This document shows, in pieces, positions 34,388-47,452 of a stretch of 64,000 bases of DNA. Position numbers and translations under genes: made by a program. A model generated the notes under the pieces. The model had not been told where the DNA came from. It was given only the letters and a program-made list of their open reading frames with translations, and did not search any database. How positions within the stretch are numbered: position 1 is the first letter of the stretch; each line of letters starts with the position of its first letter. Source of the DNA: Uloborus plumipes (lineage: Eukaryota; Arthropoda; Arachnida; Araneae; Uloboridae); the NCBI GenBank assembly GCA_038373865.1, contig JAXGGA010004756.1, positions 20,814 to 84,813 of the forward strand, given 5' to 3'.

Positions 34388-36812
34388 CTAGCTGCCAGGG
34401 CAGCTAGATTAGCTTCCTGCGGCATGCTGATGCATAACGTCCCCCCTCTCTAACTTTTACCTCATTCTGAAATTATATTATTTGATATAATTTAATGTTC
34501 ATTCGATTTCAAGACATACCACGCACGTGGCCCGGCGTTGCACGGGCACTTCGTGCCCTGAAAGTAGTGAGAAAAAAAATTTAAAGAAATTACTCCCCGC
34601 CAAGGCGGCTCGCTTACAGGCGCTTCACGCCTTTACTTTTTTCCTATATAAAAAAATCATTCGAATTATTGAGATGCTTCACGCCTTCAAGATGGTGAGG
34701 AAAGTTTCAGTAAGTTCAGGTCGCTCAAAGAAAAAAAGCAGACATAGATACTCAGTTTTTAATATAAGTAGATGGCTCTTCAACAAATAAATGTTTCAAA
34801 ATATTACCAGTAGCTAGCGATAAAAATTCTACGTAAGTGGTCCGCTTATGAGTTTCGTGTTTGATTTAGTTAAGCCTTCATTCAAAATTCTCATTATCAT
34901 TGTTATTATACTGTTTCATAGCAACGACGGTTTGCAAGAATGGATTTCATATTTAATCATTTATTAGGCTTAATCGCTTTAAACTTGACTACTTATTAAT
35001 TGATATCTTCGCTAATTAAAATCGTATAATTATATCAATTGAAACTAAAGAAGCTTGAAAAATTACCTATCTATCGGTACCTGGTTCGACTTTCAGTTCA
35101 TTGGCGTTCAGGAGAAAGAAGCGTGACATAGAAAGATAGAAAGATAGTTAGAAAGAAAGATAGTTAGAAAGATACTCAGTTTTTAATATAAGTAGACTAG
35201 CTGCCAGGGCAGCTAGATTAGCTTCCGGCTGCATGTTGATGCATAACGTCCCCCTTCTCTAACTTTTACCTCATTCTGAAGTTATATTATTTGATATAAT
35301 TTAATGTTCATTCGATTTCAAGACATACCACGCACGTGGCCCGGCGTTGCACGGGCACTTCGTGCCTTTAAAGTAGTGAGGAAATTTTCAAGAAACTACT
35401 CCCCGCCAAGGCGGCTCGTTAACAGGCGCTTCACGCCTTTACTTTTTTCCTATATAAAAAATCATTCGAATTATTGAGATGCTACGCGCCTTCAAGATGG
35501 TGAGTAGAGTTTCAGTAAGTTCAGCTCGCTCAAAGAAAAAAAGCAGACATAGACACTCAGTTTTGAATATAAGTAGATGGCTTTTCAACAAATGAAGGTT
35601 TCAAAATATTACCAGTAGCTAGCGATAAAAATTCTACGTAAGTGGCCCGCTTATGAGTTTCGTATTTGATTTAGTTAAGCCTTCATTCTAAATTCTCATT
35701 CTCATTCTCATTGTTATCAATTTCATAGCAACGACGTTTTGCAAGAATGGATTTCATATTTAATCATTTATTAGGCTTAATCGCTTTAAACTTGACTACT
35801 TATTAATTGATTTCTTCGCTAATTAAAATCGTATAATTATATCAATTGAAACTAATGAAGCCTGAAAAATTACCTATCTATCGGTACCTGGTTCGACTTT
35901 CAGGTCATTGGCGTTCAGGAGAAAGAAGCGTGACATAGAAAGATAGTTAGAAAGATAGAAAGAAAGATAGTTAGAAAGATACTCAGTTTTTAATATAAGT
36001 AGACTAGCTGCCAGGGCAGCTAGATTAGCTTCCTGATGCATAACGTCCCCCCTCTCTAACTTTTACCTCATTCTGAAATTATATTATTTGATATAATTTA
36101 ATGTTCATTCGATTTCAAGACATACCACGCACGTGGCCCGGCGTTGCACGGGCACTTCGTGCCCTGAAAGTAGTGAGAAAAAAATTTAAAGAAACTACTC
36201 CCCGCCAAGGCGGCTCGCTTACAGGCGCTTCACGCCTTTACTTTTTTCCTATATAAAAAAATCATTCGAATTATTGAGATGCTTCACGCCTTCAAGATGG
36301 TGAGGAAAGTTTCAGTAAGTTCAGGTCGCTCAAAGAAAAAAAGCAGACATAGATACTCAGTTTTTAATATAAGTAGATGGCTCTTCAACAAATAAATGTT
36401 TCAAAATATTACCAGTAGCTAGCGATAAAAATTCTACGTAAGTGGTCCGCTTATAAGTTTCGTGTTTGATTTAGTTAAGCCTTCATTCAAAATTCTCATT
36501 ATCATTATCACCGTTTCATAGCAACGACGGTTTGCAAGAATGGATTTCATATTTAATCATTTATTAGGCTTAATCGCTTTTAATTTGACTACTTATTAAT
36601 TGATATCTTCGCTAATTAAAATCGTATAATTATATCAATTGAAACTAAAGAAGCTTGAAAAATTACCTATCTATCGGTACCTGGTTCGACTTTCAGTTCA
36701 TTGGCGTTCAGGAGAAAGAAGCGTGACATAGAAAGATAGAAAGATAGTTAGAAAGAAAGATAGTTAGAAAGAAAGATAGTGAGAAAGATACTCAGTTTTT
36801 AATATAAGTAGA
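34388..36812 (+). repeat. Triple tandem array of ~808 bp units
   Basis: Units start with the hairpin CTAGCTGCCAGGGCAGCTAG at 34388, 35197 and 36004 (lengths 809, 807 and 809). Each unit holds several small GC-rich hairpins (GGGCAC-TTC-GTGCCC, AGGCG-CTTCA-CGCCT, GCCCG...CGGGC), a mid-unit string GATACTCAGTTTTTAATATA followed by AGTAGATGG, and an end made of AGAAAGATAG microsatellite followed by the same GATACTCAG string. Units 1 and 3 share variants such as CTCTTCAACAAATAAATG, where unit 2 has CTTTTCAACAAATGAAGG, so 1 and 3 are closest. The class is uncertain: a retroposon tail and a Helitron/Helentron-like element both fit parts of it. Confidence 0.9.
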
Positions 36813-37197
36813 TAAACAAATGACAGTTTCGACAGCATGATTTATCAACCACTGGTCTGCTAAAAAAAAAGATAGGTTCTTGGAAATTTTCAATGTCTGC
36901 TTTAAAAAAAAAAACCTTTCTCAAAATAACAGTACAGTTAAGTCCAGAAAACTCAGCCTAATGTAGACCAAAAGGGAACTGAGTCAGTAAAAATACTAAG
37001 TTATTGGGGATGCTCGCAACAGGACTGTGCGCTAGTTTTTTTCGCCCTGAGATTATGCGGCCAGTTTTTTAAACTGAGGCCGAGTTATTGAGAGACGAGT
37101 TTTATAACTTTTTGTACGGTTTTTTGCGATGTTTTTCTTTGATTTTCATCAAAGTTTCATTTCCAAAAACATAATAATTACAAAATAATTGTTTACA
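36813..37197. other. AT-rich DNA with weak inverted motifs
   Basis: ACAGTTAAGTCCAGAAAACTC near 36930 loosely resembles an inverse string near 38668-38687. The match is too poor to call an element. Confidence 0.3.
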
Positions 37198-37405
37198 TTT
37201 ACAATTAAATATTACAGTAAGTAAAACACAACACTCTCACAATTCACTAAAATAGAAGTCCTTTAATACAAAGCAAAAATTTTCCCCGAAAGGCAACAAT
37301 ATTTACAATTAAATATTACAGTAAGTAAAACACAACACTCTCACAATTCACTAAAATAGAAAACCTTTAATACGAAGCAAAAAATGTTCCCTGAAAGAAA
37401 GATTT
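37198..37405 (+). repeat. Two-copy tandem duplication, 104 bp unit
   Basis: TTTACAATTAAATATTACAG starts at 37198 and again at 37302. The units are nearly identical through CACAACACTCTCACAATTC and CTTTAATACxAAGCAAAAA, with a few substitutions towards the end. Confidence 0.85.
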
Positions 37406-40400
37406 AACGAAAAAGAGACTCGGTCGGCAGGTCAAAACAAGATTTAAAAAAGTTTCTTAGATCTACATTCAATCTATTCATTTACACATTTTGCCCTTAC
37501 TGGGAAAGGATCCATATTGCTAATTTTACCAAATTTGGGCTGTGGGAAAAGCATCGATTTATTTTGGGCTAAGAATTTCATCAGCGCTTCGGTGTAAGTA
37601 CCAATAAAGCCATTTATTGGTCAACTTTTATTAACACTTGGTGCGAATTCTGCGATTGAATTTTGGGTTATGGACGCGTCAAGTACCTATCAATGTTCTC
37701 TATTGCCCTATTTCATTATAAAGTTGACGATTCGGCATTCTTTGAGACTTTCTGTGCGGCTCCGATAAAATTTTATTTATTTACTTTTTCTATCTATTTT
37801 TTTTCATTGAAAATACAAACGAAATATACTGTTGAAAGATACTGCACCAAAATCCTTTAAAAGAACTTTATATTTCAAAAATGCAAGAAGTGCAAATAAT
37901 GTTTAATATTTCACGAATTTTATGTTAGTTTTCGCTCTATAACCCAACTATAACTTTAATCGATATGTTTAGTTATAAATTATTCAAAACATCAAGAATA
38001 GGGATCGATTACTTTTTTTTTCTCTAAAAGTAACACTACAGTCAGAGTTGCCCTTTAAAGTAATAAAATTCAATAACATATAGAACATAAATTACTAATT
38101 AATAAAACAAACATACGTAGTAAAAATAACGAAAAGGTGCATGTAATTAAAGATAACGACATTTTTCAAATTCATGAACTAAAGCAAATAAACTATTCTT
38201 CAATTTATTAAAAAAAAGGGAAGAACATAAAACTATGGCGTGAAACGGTTTTGTGCGCTAAAAATTTTTAAATCTTTTTTTTTTCTTTACTTTTTATGTT
38301 TCCGATACTTTCCTTACGTTTCTTTATTTATAATTATTTAAGTTTCAAATACTTTTTCATGCTATCCTATCTTTTTTTTTTTTTTCGAGGACACAGAAAA
38401 GCAGGTAATTTAATTTCATGATGAAAAAAGTAGGAAATCACTAACAATGTTTTTTCTCATTTTCTCGGGCGGAAATAGCATCATCATCCAAAAACTAAAC
38501 CCCCCCTCCCCCAGAAGGCTTCAATAAAAATAACAATGAAAAAATATTTTCAGAAAAACTGTCAAACAGAGTATTTTGTACGCAAACACAAAATTTTCTC
38601 ACAAGAAAAAAATTTATATCATTTTTCTTACATTTATTTAAAAAAAAATGCTGGGATCCCCAACTCAGTTTTTCGCGACTTAACACAAATCATGGAATTT
38701 TTCTAATCCGTTCCAGCTGCTTATTAAGAATTTTTTTCCCTTTCTATCCTCCCCCCCCCCCCACACACACAGTGATAACTCCGATCGGGTAGCTCTCCTG
38801 TAAAAACTTTAGTTTTTCGCTTTTGTGCTTCATACTTTTGGGTGTAGCTTGTTTTTTTTTTCGTCTAATTTAGAAATTTATTTTTCGCGCTTTCAAGGTT
38901 CCATTCTCACTTGATATGATTATTTCAATTTTTTTCAGTTACTTTAAAACTTAAAATAATTCACAACGAAAGAAGTTCATGCAATATTCTTAACACCAGT
39001 TGCTCCCCAATTTGTTTTGAACGAAGTGAAATTTTAATGTTATTAGTACAAATATTCCATAACAGCAGCGGGATACTTTTGGTTTTGCAAGTTTACAACT
39101 TTATCTTAAAGTAAAGCTCATTTTGTTCACATCATTGTAAAATATTGATGCGAAATGGAACAAGGTCACCATAATTCAAAAGTTATAATTTTGCGGTTGA
39201 CTAATCGCAAACAAGTAATCGTAGACTCATGGTAATTTTGTGGTAGAAAGTTGCAGATTGCTCAATTATATGTTCACAGCTTTTGATGATCTATCTAAGT
39301 TCGAGCAATTAACCGACTTTCCATCTGCATTAAACTGGGTGAAACCAAATTTGAAGACAAACGAAATGCCATTGAAGATGTGGAGTTTCAAAACCAAATG
39401 TTTTTCTTTTTTGTAATTTTTTTTTTTAAATCTTTACCTTGCATCCTTCAATTTTAAAGTGCTACAATTGTTTTAATTGCATTTTGCGACTTATTTATTT
39501 TCTAAATTGGCGAAAATAAAAAAACTTTGTTCACATTGCCGTTGCCATGTTGCTCCGCATGCTTAAATTTTCCTTTTGATGGACTTAGTATTGTTTTCCC
39601 AATGATTTGATGCGTTTATTTGGTGAATTCTACAATTAAGTGAAGCTTTTAATGTTGTAGCTTTGCGGATTATTTTAAAGAACTTGTCATAAAATTTTAT
39701 GGCTTTTATTACTTGGGATATTATTTTGCTTTGAAATGATTTAGTTTAATTAATCATTGGCTTATTTTGCATGATGATAATTTTTTTTATGGCGGTGTAA
39801 TATGGGAAATGCGCGATATTTTCTTTTTTTTTTAAAGCGGTATATATTTTTTTAAATAACTTTTCAAAGTATTTTTCTGCTAATATGCTAATAAGATTAT
39901 GTCGTCTCATAACAGAGGAAAAATATAATTTTCAAATAATTTGTATTCGATAATTTATAATATACATTTGATTTTTAGAGGACACATTCCATGAAAAGTT
40001 TAATGAAAAATAATCTCGAAGAACAAAGATGTGCCAAATAGACTGGAATACACGGAGAAAAAAAAAATTAAATGAAATGTTAAATGTCAAAACCGGAAAA
40101 CTGTTTCATTTTTAAAGTTTATTTGCTAACTATTGCCAAAAAGGAATTGAATGCACCCTACTTTCGTCCGGTTTCGTGCACGTTTTAAACAAAACGAGAA
40201 ATATCAAGACACGAAAAAGTTTCATTGTCGTAATTTATTTGCTAACTTCTGATAAAATGAAATGGAATGCATTTTATTTTAGCCGTGCACGCTCACGCGT
40301 TCTCTTCTCTCTCTCTTTTGCAAATCCATAACATTACACTCCAAAATGGCTCCAGCTCTCCTGTTAGCAGCCTCAAAGGAAAACAATACAATTCAATCTC

Positions 40401-40915
40401 ATTCCCATTTTAAAACTTGCATGCAATCAAAAGCAAAAATTCTGAGGTTCAGTGTTTTCAGGGAGAAAACGAATGTAACAAACAAGACTTCTACCGTCTC
40501 TTTCTCCCCTGGGGCCAAACATAATAAAATCAATCGATCCGTGGTACCACTTTTGCATCATCATGACTCAATACACTCTCGGCAACCCCCCCCCTCTTTC
40601 CTACGCCCCCCACCCCCAGCAGACGACAACACGCGTCTGTAAACCAAACTCCATCCAGTCAACCAGGGAGTTCCTGTTTGGGTAGGGGGAGAACCATGGG
40701 GAGCGGGCCACCAGGTAAGGCACAGGTGAATCAAGGATTTGAGTGACAGGTGACACACGCGACATCTTTGGTCACGGGAGAAATATTCATTCTTTCATTC
40801 ATTCATTCATTTATTTATAGATAGACGTTTTTTAGTTCAATGTTGCTGGTTTGGCTGAGAAGCTTTGCCAGGATCGTTCAGCGACATTTGTGCGGTATTT
40901 ATTTTACTTTCGCAT
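37406..40915. other. AT-rich DNA with simple sequence
   Basis: A C run followed by (AC)n lies at about 38750-38771 and an (ATTC)n tract at about 40791-40818. A 98-codon plus-strand frame near 40346 and others here match no known family. 40560-40760 is G/C-richer without a clear signal. Confidence 0.4.
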
Positions 40916-41183
40916 TTAATTGAATCATTTATTTCGAAAAGGTAACATCTCTATTTTGATCTCCTCTGTCTCTTTAGAAAATTAAACAGCGCACGGTTAT
41001 ATTTTTGAATGTCATAATCAATGAAAAAATGCCTTTAGTTAAGTACACAATTACTGCAATAATTTACCAAATAACCATTGATTATGACATTCAAAAATAT
41101 AACCGTGCGCTGTTTAATTTTCTAAAGAGACAGAGGAGATCAAAATAGAGATGTTACCTTTTCGAAATAAACGATTCAATTAA
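40916..41183. repeat. Near-perfect snapback, 108-bp arms, 52-bp loop
   Basis: 40916-41023 and the reverse complement of 41076-41183 agree at 107 of 108 positions by my reading; the single difference lies in GAATCATTT versus GAATCGTTT. The spacer is 41024-41075. Outside the arms the similarity stops abruptly. No TA, TTAA or longer target duplication is evident. It may be a very young inverted duplication, a hairpin-RNA locus, or an assembly or library fold-back artefact. Confidence 0.9.
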
Positions 41184-42338
41184 TAAAATGATTGGAAAAA
41201 ATTAAAGTCCATTAAAAAAGTTATAAAATTCTTTTCTTCTTATCTTTGTTCAAATTGCACTATTTTGAATTTTTTACCTTTATAATCTTCGACAATTTAA
41301 ATTAGGTGGAAAAAATGTAAATTTGACATATTTTTAAATTCCAATTGCTCTTCCCCTCCCATTTCCAATGGTTTTCATCCAAAACACAAAGTGGAAAAAT
41401 AGGCAGACTATAAATTTTTGATTTTTAATACGTGAAATCGCTTATGTAGGGGCATCAAAACATATATGTGAAAAGGTACAAAGTGGCAGTCGGAACTATA
41501 CAAACATAAAATCAACTGACAGAAGTGCAGAAAAAAAAAATGTTACCATGTATTTCAGAAAAACTAATAAAAAATATCCGTCAAGCCGTCATAGACTTAG
41601 GTGCAAGATTTGTAAGTGCACCCTCCACTCCCTTATAAACTATACAACTGTATAAAAAATATTTTCCCCGTGTAACTTTTAGTGATATTTTCCTGGATCG
41701 TGAGCCCCAGTATGTAAGCCACTGCGTGAAGTTGTGAGGTACAATCTATACCACAAAGTCAGACTAACGTAAGTCAAGTTATCACTTCTCTACAGAAGAG
41801 CGTAAAATCGTTTGTTTGGCACATTCAAAGGTTAGGATTCGTGCTTTTATAATACTGGCAACAACTGTAAGTGATTTTTCAAAATACATGTACCTGTGGA
41901 TTAATACGGAATAAGATTTTACATACACTGAAGCAATTACCTGAAAATAGCCATTTTTGAACTTAAATTAATCTGGCACTCGAGGTACAATGTTTGTATG
42001 GCAGAAATATCATACATGCACATTTGACACATTTCAAGGCAGAATTACATCATAAATTAGTATGAAAAAACCTTTATTTGACCAAACATGTCAACCACGA
42101 AGCATCCAGACATTGCTAGTCTAGTCTAGTGAAGCAGCGAAAGTTAGCCTCCTGTTGCGTGCAAACAAGTGTACAAGCAATAGAAGACGAATGGAGCCTA
42201 AACGTGAGCACAATGGGACATAATTTTATTTTTGCGTTTCGGTTACACATTAAGAATCATCGACAGGAGCTAACGTCATTAAAAAGAAGTCGGCACTTGT
42301 TCGTGGGATCAGGAATCAATCGGGCACTGGTTTAGGAC
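41184..42338. other. AT-rich DNA, nothing recognised
   Basis: Contains CAGACTAACGTAAGTC near 41760, whose inverse recurs near 55931, and a short TAGTC triplication near 42117. No gene found. Confidence 0.35.
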
Positions 42339-42420
42339 AGTGATTCTTAACATTTTTTTTTTTTTTTTTACGGCCCGCCGACCGCTGAGAAATTTGCAAA
42401 CACATTTCTCGGATCCATGT
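42339..42420 (+). mobile_element. Possible hAT-type left terminus
   Basis: CAGTGATTCTTAACATTTTT followed by ACGGCCCGC resembles the CAGxGxTTCTxAACxTTTTT ends of Charlie-type hAT elements. No matching right end or duplication was found, so it is a fragment at best. Confidence 0.3.
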
Positions 42421-45400
42421 TTTTCCTCCCCTGGAAACTTTTTTCCTCCAACGCGGCATAAAAAGTTTCCCTCGCACAATTGAAAAGTGCAGTCTCATTT
42501 AAAATAAATAAATGAATACATAAAATGAAAAAAAAAAAAAAACCGTATTAGCGTAGTTTTTGCTCTTTAAGCTGAGAAATACCACCGCTTACTATTTTTT
42601 TCATTAATAAATAAATAAATAAATAATAACAACAACAATAATAATATAATACAATATTTAAAAAAGAAAAAGCAAAAAAAAAAAAAACACATACTGCGAT
42701 GGATTTTGAAAAACTAAGCAATTAAAATTAAAATGATGTAACGAAGCAAATGCAAAACAAACAAAAAATAATTAAAAACCTAATCAATGCGCTAAGGGAA
42801 TAAGTAACACGTCAAAACCAGTTGCTACATTTTTTTCAGTCACAAATGCACATATGAGTAAAGGCTTATAATCGCGACATGGTGTAAAGTGGCCCGAATC
42901 AAGAGAGCAAGGTCAAGGAGTTAGTCGAACCACAAGTCTGGTTTGTTGCCAAAAACGTCTAAGTAAAGTACGAGAAATGTGCTGGAAAATCGTCAACAAA
43001 AGCCGTCTGCATCTTCTGCATGGCTGTGGCCAATTTCCGGCAAAATTTGATGTAGTACTGTTACTCTAGTCCTGCCATCATTTTTTCAATTAAAAAATCT
43101 GACGAGAGCACTACATACTACGACAGTCATATTCTGCTCTTTAGTGACTTTAGCTCTTGACAGACGGGGAAAAAAATCAAGCATCCACACAAGGGTGCAA
43201 AGCCAGCTCATGCAGAGCACTTGATTGATATCCATCATTTTTTTACATAAAAAAAAGGTCGGATGCTTTTCTAAAAGCGCTCTCATTCATAAGATAAGAA
43301 AAAGATGCTCCCCTCCACTAAATGGGGTAGCTTACGAAACCTTATAAGAGAAAGAAAACCCCAGAATTTTGAAAATATTGCTTCTCATGGGAAACATTTA
43401 ATTTTAACTTATTCTGTGAAATCAAAAACTGCTCGGTGCAAGTTAATTGGTATAAATCATTGAACTAACGAATATAGCGCACAACAATTTTAATTCCTAC
43501 TGCAATTTTCGAGAAATATTTTTCAAACATAAAGCAGCAAGTGTCACTCAGTATCGCTTCCGGGAGCGGGGGAAGGGGATTCCTTTGATATATTTTACCG
43601 AACTAATGATTGTGATGAAAAGCACCGGAAAAGTACTTCTACTTTTACTCAAAATGGCATAAATACGAATCAGAAGAGTTCCGAGCTCTCGCCCTTCCAC
43701 CTCATTAACCGATATCAGAATGTTCGTCACTACACACACCTTATCTGTGTTTTGAAATATGACCTCCAAAGGTTTATTTTACTAATCTCAGGCCCGCTCG
43801 GCTTTTAAACCGTCATCTTATCGGTGCACGTTGTCGCTATGATCTTCTTTTTGGATGTGGAGAAGAAATGACCTTCGAACAAGAGTAGCACGCTCGCTCG
43901 GATTGAGTTTAGTTGTATGAGAGCTGGAGCGTAACTTCAGAAAAAAAAAAAATATTCTCGCATTTTTGACAATTTGTTTCACCAAAATTTATCGGTGCGA
44001 TGTTGCTATTTTTTTTCTTTGTCTATGATTTGACTGACAGTATTTAATCATCGTTACGCGAAGCCAAACTCAATTTGAAAAAATAAAATGTCAAAAAATG
44101 GAGTTATTGCTCATGAGTAAAACAATCTTTGGTTGTCGAAGATTATCAATTGTTATCATTTAATGAAAACAGAATCAATCCAGAAATAAGTGTGAATAGG
44201 CAAAATTATCGTCGATGCATAAAATTACATTCAGTGTCAATGAGAGAGAGATAATGCATGCATAAAAAAACAAGGTTATAAAAAAGATGATTTTTGTAAT
44301 TCAGGTAAAGCATGAAATGAAAAAAAGTGAACGCTTCAAACAAGTCAGTGATGAGCACTGAATGCAAATAGCCGTTAAAAAGTATTGATGTCACAAAAGA
44401 AAATAATTATACCTATTGAATAAAACCAGCCATACAGAAATATGCAAATGTTCGAAAAAGTTGAAAAAAAAAAAAGACTATCATTAATGAAGGAAATTAC
44501 ACAAATCCAAGAAGTTGGCAATGCTAAATGCTAATTATTAATGAGCTTTCGAAGTTAGCTGATGAGCAGTTCAAACGTTAACTCTGAGCAGGTTTATGTT
44601 TTAAAAAAACAAAAAAAAACGGATTTGTGTCGAATAATCTTGATCTAAATTAGTTACTATTACGTTCTACATAATTGTTACTACGTCTTCAAAGAAAACA
44701 GTTAAATAATGAGATATGTATCAATGATTAGCAGTAACTGGTGCAAATTAGCGAACGTTGAACTTAGGGAGCCCCGGGTTCATTGGAATTTATTTGGGGA
44801 GGTTCTCAAGTCAAATATTTTGCGAATTTTCCAAATTTAAATTCGACAATATTGAAATCTTTATTCACAATGAGTAGTGTAACATTTATTTCGGGGGCGG
44901 TCCAGTCCTCTTCAGTCAAAATTTTTAAAAATGATAAGCAAAAAATAAAAAATAAAAATACGAAGGCGTATTTTTATTCTTTTTTGGCATATTATACTTC
45001 TACGAATTACAAAATTTTCATTTTTAGTAGGAAAAAGTTTTCATAAATAATTCAATTGATATTTGCTTCTGTTTATATCAATCACGCTTGAGTGACTGTT
45101 CGGAAAAACAGATAAATGAAGAAACAGCAAATGTAAATGCTGTAAAAAATGAATAAAAATAAAAATCAACGCGTCTCTGATTACTTTTTAACAATGCGAA
45201 AGGATTAGAGAAGTATATCGATACAAAATCACTTGTTCTATCTGCCATTCTATTCACAAAACGAAGATTTTTTTTCTCTTCCTTCCTCGGCCTAAAGCTA
45301 ATAAAACGAAACGGCACAGACACACAAGACAAAAGAAACAGTGGTTACAGCGTCCGTTGAGACAGCCATATCGATTTCTGAAGCATTCATCAAACACCAT

Positions 45401-45897
45401 AATGATGACAATCAAAAAGACTGGATACACCAGCGAGGCTTAAATCAATTTTGACGACCGAGTAGCTGTCTCAATTACCTTTGTCCCTGCTTCTTGCCGT
45501 GAATGTTTTATCACCTGTCCGCGAGGCTTTATTTGCATTCTTTGTTCGTTTTGTAGAAAATCTGTACACGAGATAAATTACAACGGTTGCATCAAGTAAA
45601 GGAATTTTTCTAGCATTCTTTTCTAATTTGGAAATGGTTATGAGAGGCCATGAACTGCAATGATAAGCTTTTTTCCTTTTTGTAGTTTAAGAGCGGCTAG
45701 AGAATTTCAAGAAACAAGTTCAACAATCAAATTTTCTACGTTAATTTTTAGGCTGTTGAAGATAACCAGGTACCACAAAACTACAATTACATTTTTTTTT
45801 AGATAGGGTTAAGTAACTGTAAAAATCAATCTTCTTATGTTGACTCCTAATTATAAGAAACAGTCAAGATTATTACAGCAATCTGGCCTTGAACCAG
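42421..45897. other. AT-rich DNA with AATA microsatellite
   Basis: (AATA)n/(ACAA)n simple sequence lies at about 42606-42650. Several long A tracts. No gene or dated repeat was recognised. Confidence 0.4.
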
Positions 45898-45945
45898 GGC
45901 CACCTCGAACTGAAATATTTGGGCCACCTCGAACTTAAATATTTA
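45898..45945 (+). repeat. Two-copy tandem duplication, 23 bp unit
   Basis: GGGCCACCTCGAACTGAAAT at 45898 and GGGCCACCTCGAACTTAAAT at 45921, one difference in the core. Sequence to the right up to CAAATGATAAAATAC (near 46005) resembles 49783-49840, so this sits at the edge of an old dispersed repeat. Confidence 0.7.
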
Positions 45946-46789
45946 GAAAAATGGAAATTTTCAATTTGCAGAATGAAACTAAGAATTTCACCAAATGATA
46001 AAATACACTCCTCAAAAGTAAAATCGCGGAATGTGGTGTGTATGGTCATGAAATTCGGAGTTTATTTCGCCACATTGAAAATTTCCGACATTCCCAAAGT
46101 TTAATTTCGGGGTGCCTCTGAATTAACACAATCGAAAATTTCTTAGTTTGAACAAGTGCAACAATCAAATTTCCCACAAAACTTCTAGTTTGGTAACGGG
46201 TGTGAGACGCTATGAACTACAACAACAAGTAAATTGTTAACTCCTCAGTTTAAAAATGGTTCTGAGTTCTGATAAACCGTAAACCAGTGCATTATTCAAG
46301 TTTTTTATTAATTTCTACTCTGGTGATGGCAACGAGTCGTGAGCAGAGCTTTGAAATTGAAATAACCAGTGTGCTTAGGACTGAGAAAAGTGGTGGAATC
46401 AAATTTTACTCGAAAAATCGAAATGTATTAACATTATAACTATATTTTAAGTTTGCAATTAGTTAATTTGACTTTCAAGTGTGCAGTAGAATCCTTGTTA
46501 TTCGGTTGAACTATGATAAAAGGACCCCTTACTGAAACATTTTATTTCTGTATGGAACAGCGTTCCAAAAATTCAACGAAATGCCCTCAAAACTTTTCTA
46601 GAGAGTTAAATTGTGTAGTTAAAACCTTTCAGGAATCAAAAATTCCGGCTTCTGTAATTGGCGCCTATATTCTACTCCAAAAAGAACGATCCAAAAACTC
46701 AAGTTTTAACAGCAGAATCTAGTTATACTTTGTGTCAAACACAACTACACCAAAAACGTTACTCGAAATCGGAAAGCAATCCCCGCTGT
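45946..46789. other. AT-rich DNA, part of an old dispersed repeat at its left edge
   Basis: The left ~70 bases share ordered strings with 49783-49840. The rest has no recognised content. Confidence 0.35.
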
Positions 46790-47060
46790 AGCTGTGCGAA
46801 TGCTCTCTGGAATCCTTGGCACTCTGCCAGAATGGAAGTTGTCATGGCAACCGGGAACCACGCATCCTCCTCCTCTTCCCACCCCCGTCTCTTCTCGAGT
46901 TATTTTGGAAATGTTGGAAGGAGGAATAGTATCTTTCTCCAATCGCATCTGGGAAAATTTTTGAATCGGATCACGTGAGGCTGCGTTTTCACGTTCACGG
47001 TTTTTCATTTCGTCTGGAGTACTCGCTCGAGTTGGCTTTGAATGGGGAATGCGTCTGCGC
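46790..47060. promoter_or_regulatory. GC-richer islet with RFX-type X-box and E-box
   Basis: GTTGTCATGGCAAC at 46838-46851 is one base from the palindromic RFX X-box GTTGCCATGGCAAC. CACGTG at 46972-46977 is a canonical E-box. The patch is richer in G+C and CpG than its flanks and shows no repeat ends. Open frames of 106 codons (plus) and 118 codons (minus) overlap here and are not recognised. RFX sites often lie upstream of ciliary genes, but no such gene is visible in the window. Confidence 0.4.
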
Positions 47061-47276
47061 GTCTTTTGACCAATCTGCTTGAGAATTAAACATGCATTCA
47101 TTCAAGCAATTAATTCATGAAAATGGAATTAATTCTAGTAAAATTACCCATTCTTTAAAAAAATTTGTATTTTCTAAAAATAGATGGAAATACATATTTT
47201 TTGATGTTGCACAAAGTAAGCACTTTAACCCTTCAAAAACCATTCGTTTGGGGGTACAGAATGGGCATTTTAGTAA
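47061..47276. other. Short AT-rich spacer
   Basis: Nothing recognised. Confidence 0.4.
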
Positions 47277-47452
47277 CAGTGGACACCGATTAATTGAATT
47301 AGTGGCAAATTGAATTAACTGCTTTAATGAATTAAATCGTCAAAGAGAGAACAAAGTCCAGCCTTGTTGGATTCGCCGTTTTATTGAACTAGCTGCTTTA
47401 GTGAATCAAAACTGTTTGTAACAAATGTGATTCGTACGTACTGAGGCCACTG
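47277..47452 (-). mobile_element. Tc1/mariner-like MITE, copy 2
   Basis: CAGTGGACACCGATTAATTG at the left and the inverse CAGTGGCCTCAGTACG at the right close a 176 bp element; the right flank is TA and the left flank AA, probably a mutated TA. Reversed, it aligns with 3725-3880 through ACAGTTTTGxTTCA, AGCTAGTTCAATAAA and TTTGACGATTTxATTCATT. This copy retains both ends. Confidence 0.65.

Noticed and set aside
36930..38690. Possible 1.75 kb element with GTTAAGTC ends
   Set aside because: The two ends match only over about 20 bases with several mismatches and no target duplication; no transposase lies between them.
46745..47101. 118-codon minus-strand frame
   Set aside because: It overlaps an equally open plus-strand frame in a GC-richer patch; no recognisable domain or splice context.
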